A stretch of 15,800 nt of DNA from NCBI GenBank assembly GCA_021785055.1, contig JAJYGS010000150.1, forward strand, positions 1 to 15,800. The letters run 5' to 3'. Shown piece by piece: positions 15,180 to 15,800 of this stretch. The notes beneath the pieces were generated by a model. It did no database searches and was not told where the DNA came from. It was given only the letters and a program-made list of their open reading frames with translations. How positions within the stretch are numbered: the stretch's first letter is position 1; each line of letters starts with the position of its first letter. The stretch is from Nitrospirota bacterium. GTDB taxonomy: Bacteria; Nitrospirota; JACRHJ01. A program made the translations under genes and the position numbers.

Positions 15180-15284
15180 ATGTTTAAGCGTATCCTCCTG
15201 TTCGTCGTGCTCCTTGGCGCCTATGTCGGCCTCGGTATGCTGAACTACACCCTTTCCGGTTCGGCCCGGCTTATTTTAAATTAA
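15180..15284 (+). CDS. possible small single-helix membrane peptide (34 aa) or gene remnant
   Basis: The frame encodes 34 residues starting MFKRILLFVVLLGAYVGLGM: two basic residues and then one hydrophobic helix, like a signal anchor. GGTGAT, a good match to the core Shine-Dalgarno sequence, lies 4-5 bases before the ATG. Its 3' end overlaps the end of the opposite-strand hydrolase gene by 14 bases. It could be a real small membrane protein or the leftover start of a longer exported protein. No family is recognised. Confidence 0.35.
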   Translation: MFKRILLFVVLLGAYVGLGMLNYTLSGSARLILN

Positions 15285-15800
15285 CCGCCAGCCAGTTCGC
15301 CACCTGCACAAGCAGTTCCGGGTCCTTCCGGAACATCTGTGCGCCGTGTCCGGCGTCGGATAGTATTACCACCTTCTTCGGCCCACGGGCGAGCCTCGAC
15401 AATACCCCCACGGCGTCGTACGACGTCGTATCCTCCCTCGACGCGGCGATGAATACCGGCCTTTTCCCATATTCCTTCATGGGCGTAGCCGTGTCTATGT
15501 TGTGATAGGCAAGCCCCGGAGAGAGCATCACGAGCGCCTTGACCTCCGGGTGTTTCGCGGCATAGATAAGCCCGGTGGAGGACTGTATCGAGGCCCCGAC
15601 AAGTCCCACGGGGACGCTCTTTTCCGCCCCGTTTCTGCGCAGGTAATCCAGCACCGCGCCTTCGTCTATCGTCATGTTCTCGAAGTCCTGGTCGGAAAAA
15701 CTCTCGAACGTCTCCCGCCTGCCATTATGCAGCGTGCTCTGGCCGTGCCCGCGCGCGTCGTATGCGACGACATTATATCCCCTTCCGCTCAGTTCCCCGG
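15271..15800 (-). CDS. alpha/beta hydrolase (C-terminal part, cut by window edge)
   Basis: The visible 176 residues run in frame to the right edge, so the N-terminus is missing; the first internal ATG at 15675 is not the true start. Recognisable parts of the alpha/beta hydrolase fold are VVAYDARGHGQS, the nucleophile elbow GLVGASIQSS (serine at the apex), an acidic residue in AASREDTTS, and the catalytic histidine in DAGHGAQM. A serine-hydrolase or esterase role is likely; the substrate cannot be told. The elbow reads G-A-S-I-Q rather than the classic G-x-S-x-G. It ends 14 bases into the small plus-strand frame at 15180-15284. Confidence 0.8.
   Translation of the reverse strand, partial: GELSGRGYNVVAYDARGHGQSTLHNGRRETFESFSDQDFENMTIDEGAVLDYLRRNGAEKSVPVGLVGASIQSSTGLIYAAKHPEVKALVMLSPGLAYHNIDTATPMKEYGKRPVFIAASREDTTSYDAVGVLSRLARGPKKVVILSDAGHGAQMFRKDPELLVQVANWLAVNLK

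Overview
The window is a moderately GC-rich, densely coded stretch of a Gram-negative chromosome, probably from a respiratory anaerobe. Evidence for this: an 11-haem and a 4-haem cytochrome c, a Tat-exported iron-sulfur subunit with an NrfD-type membrane partner, a rubrerythrin-like diiron protein, a probable pyrophosphate-type phosphofructokinase, and a DUF4388-J-domain-TPR fusion of the kind common in deltaproteobacterial and Nitrospirota-like genomes. The lineage is inferred from gene content only. No rRNA, tRNA, CRISPR array, transposase or phage gene was seen.

Layout. (1) 1-2248, minus strand: a redox operon of tetrahaem cytochrome, 4x[4Fe-4S] ferredoxin and NrfD-like quinone subunit (cut by the left edge), preceded by a ferritin-like gene. 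(2) 2479-8661, plus strand: hemL, an 11-haem NapC-type cytochrome, atpZ, a palindromic repeat, atpI, a YprB-type RNase H-fold exonuclease, a TPR envelope protein and a PEGA-domain lipoprotein. The last three genes are joined by 4-base stop/start overlaps. (3) 8662-9032: 371 bp without a gene, holding repeat debris. (4) 9033-10469, minus: a DUF4388-J-TPR protein driven by a perfect TTGACA/TATAAT promoter so close to the ATG that the transcript should be almost leaderless. (5) 10652-13437, plus: two different phosphofructokinases in tandem (PPi-type residues, then ATP-type) and a TPR protein, from a divergent promoter. (6) 13475-15800: a second copy of the 84-bp palindrome abutting an orphan peptide-transporter ATPase gene, a divergent histidine-phosphatase-fold gene, a tiny membrane ORF, and an alpha/beta hydrolase cut by the right edge.

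How it works together. Genes 1-3 fit a periplasm-facing electron-transfer module exchanging electrons between the quinone pool and c-haems. HemL makes the haem precursor ALA next to a gene whose product needs 11 haems. AtpZ and AtpI serve F-type ATP synthase assembly, but no structural atp genes follow. The two phosphofructokinases could give a reversible PPi-linked step and an irreversible ATP-linked step at the same point of glycolysis.

No clearly new defence or mobile system is visible. The best leads are the near-leaderless promoter, the PPi/ATP phosphofructokinase pair, the paired 84-bp palindromes next to genes lacking ribosome-binding sites, and the hemL/11-haem cytochrome pairing.
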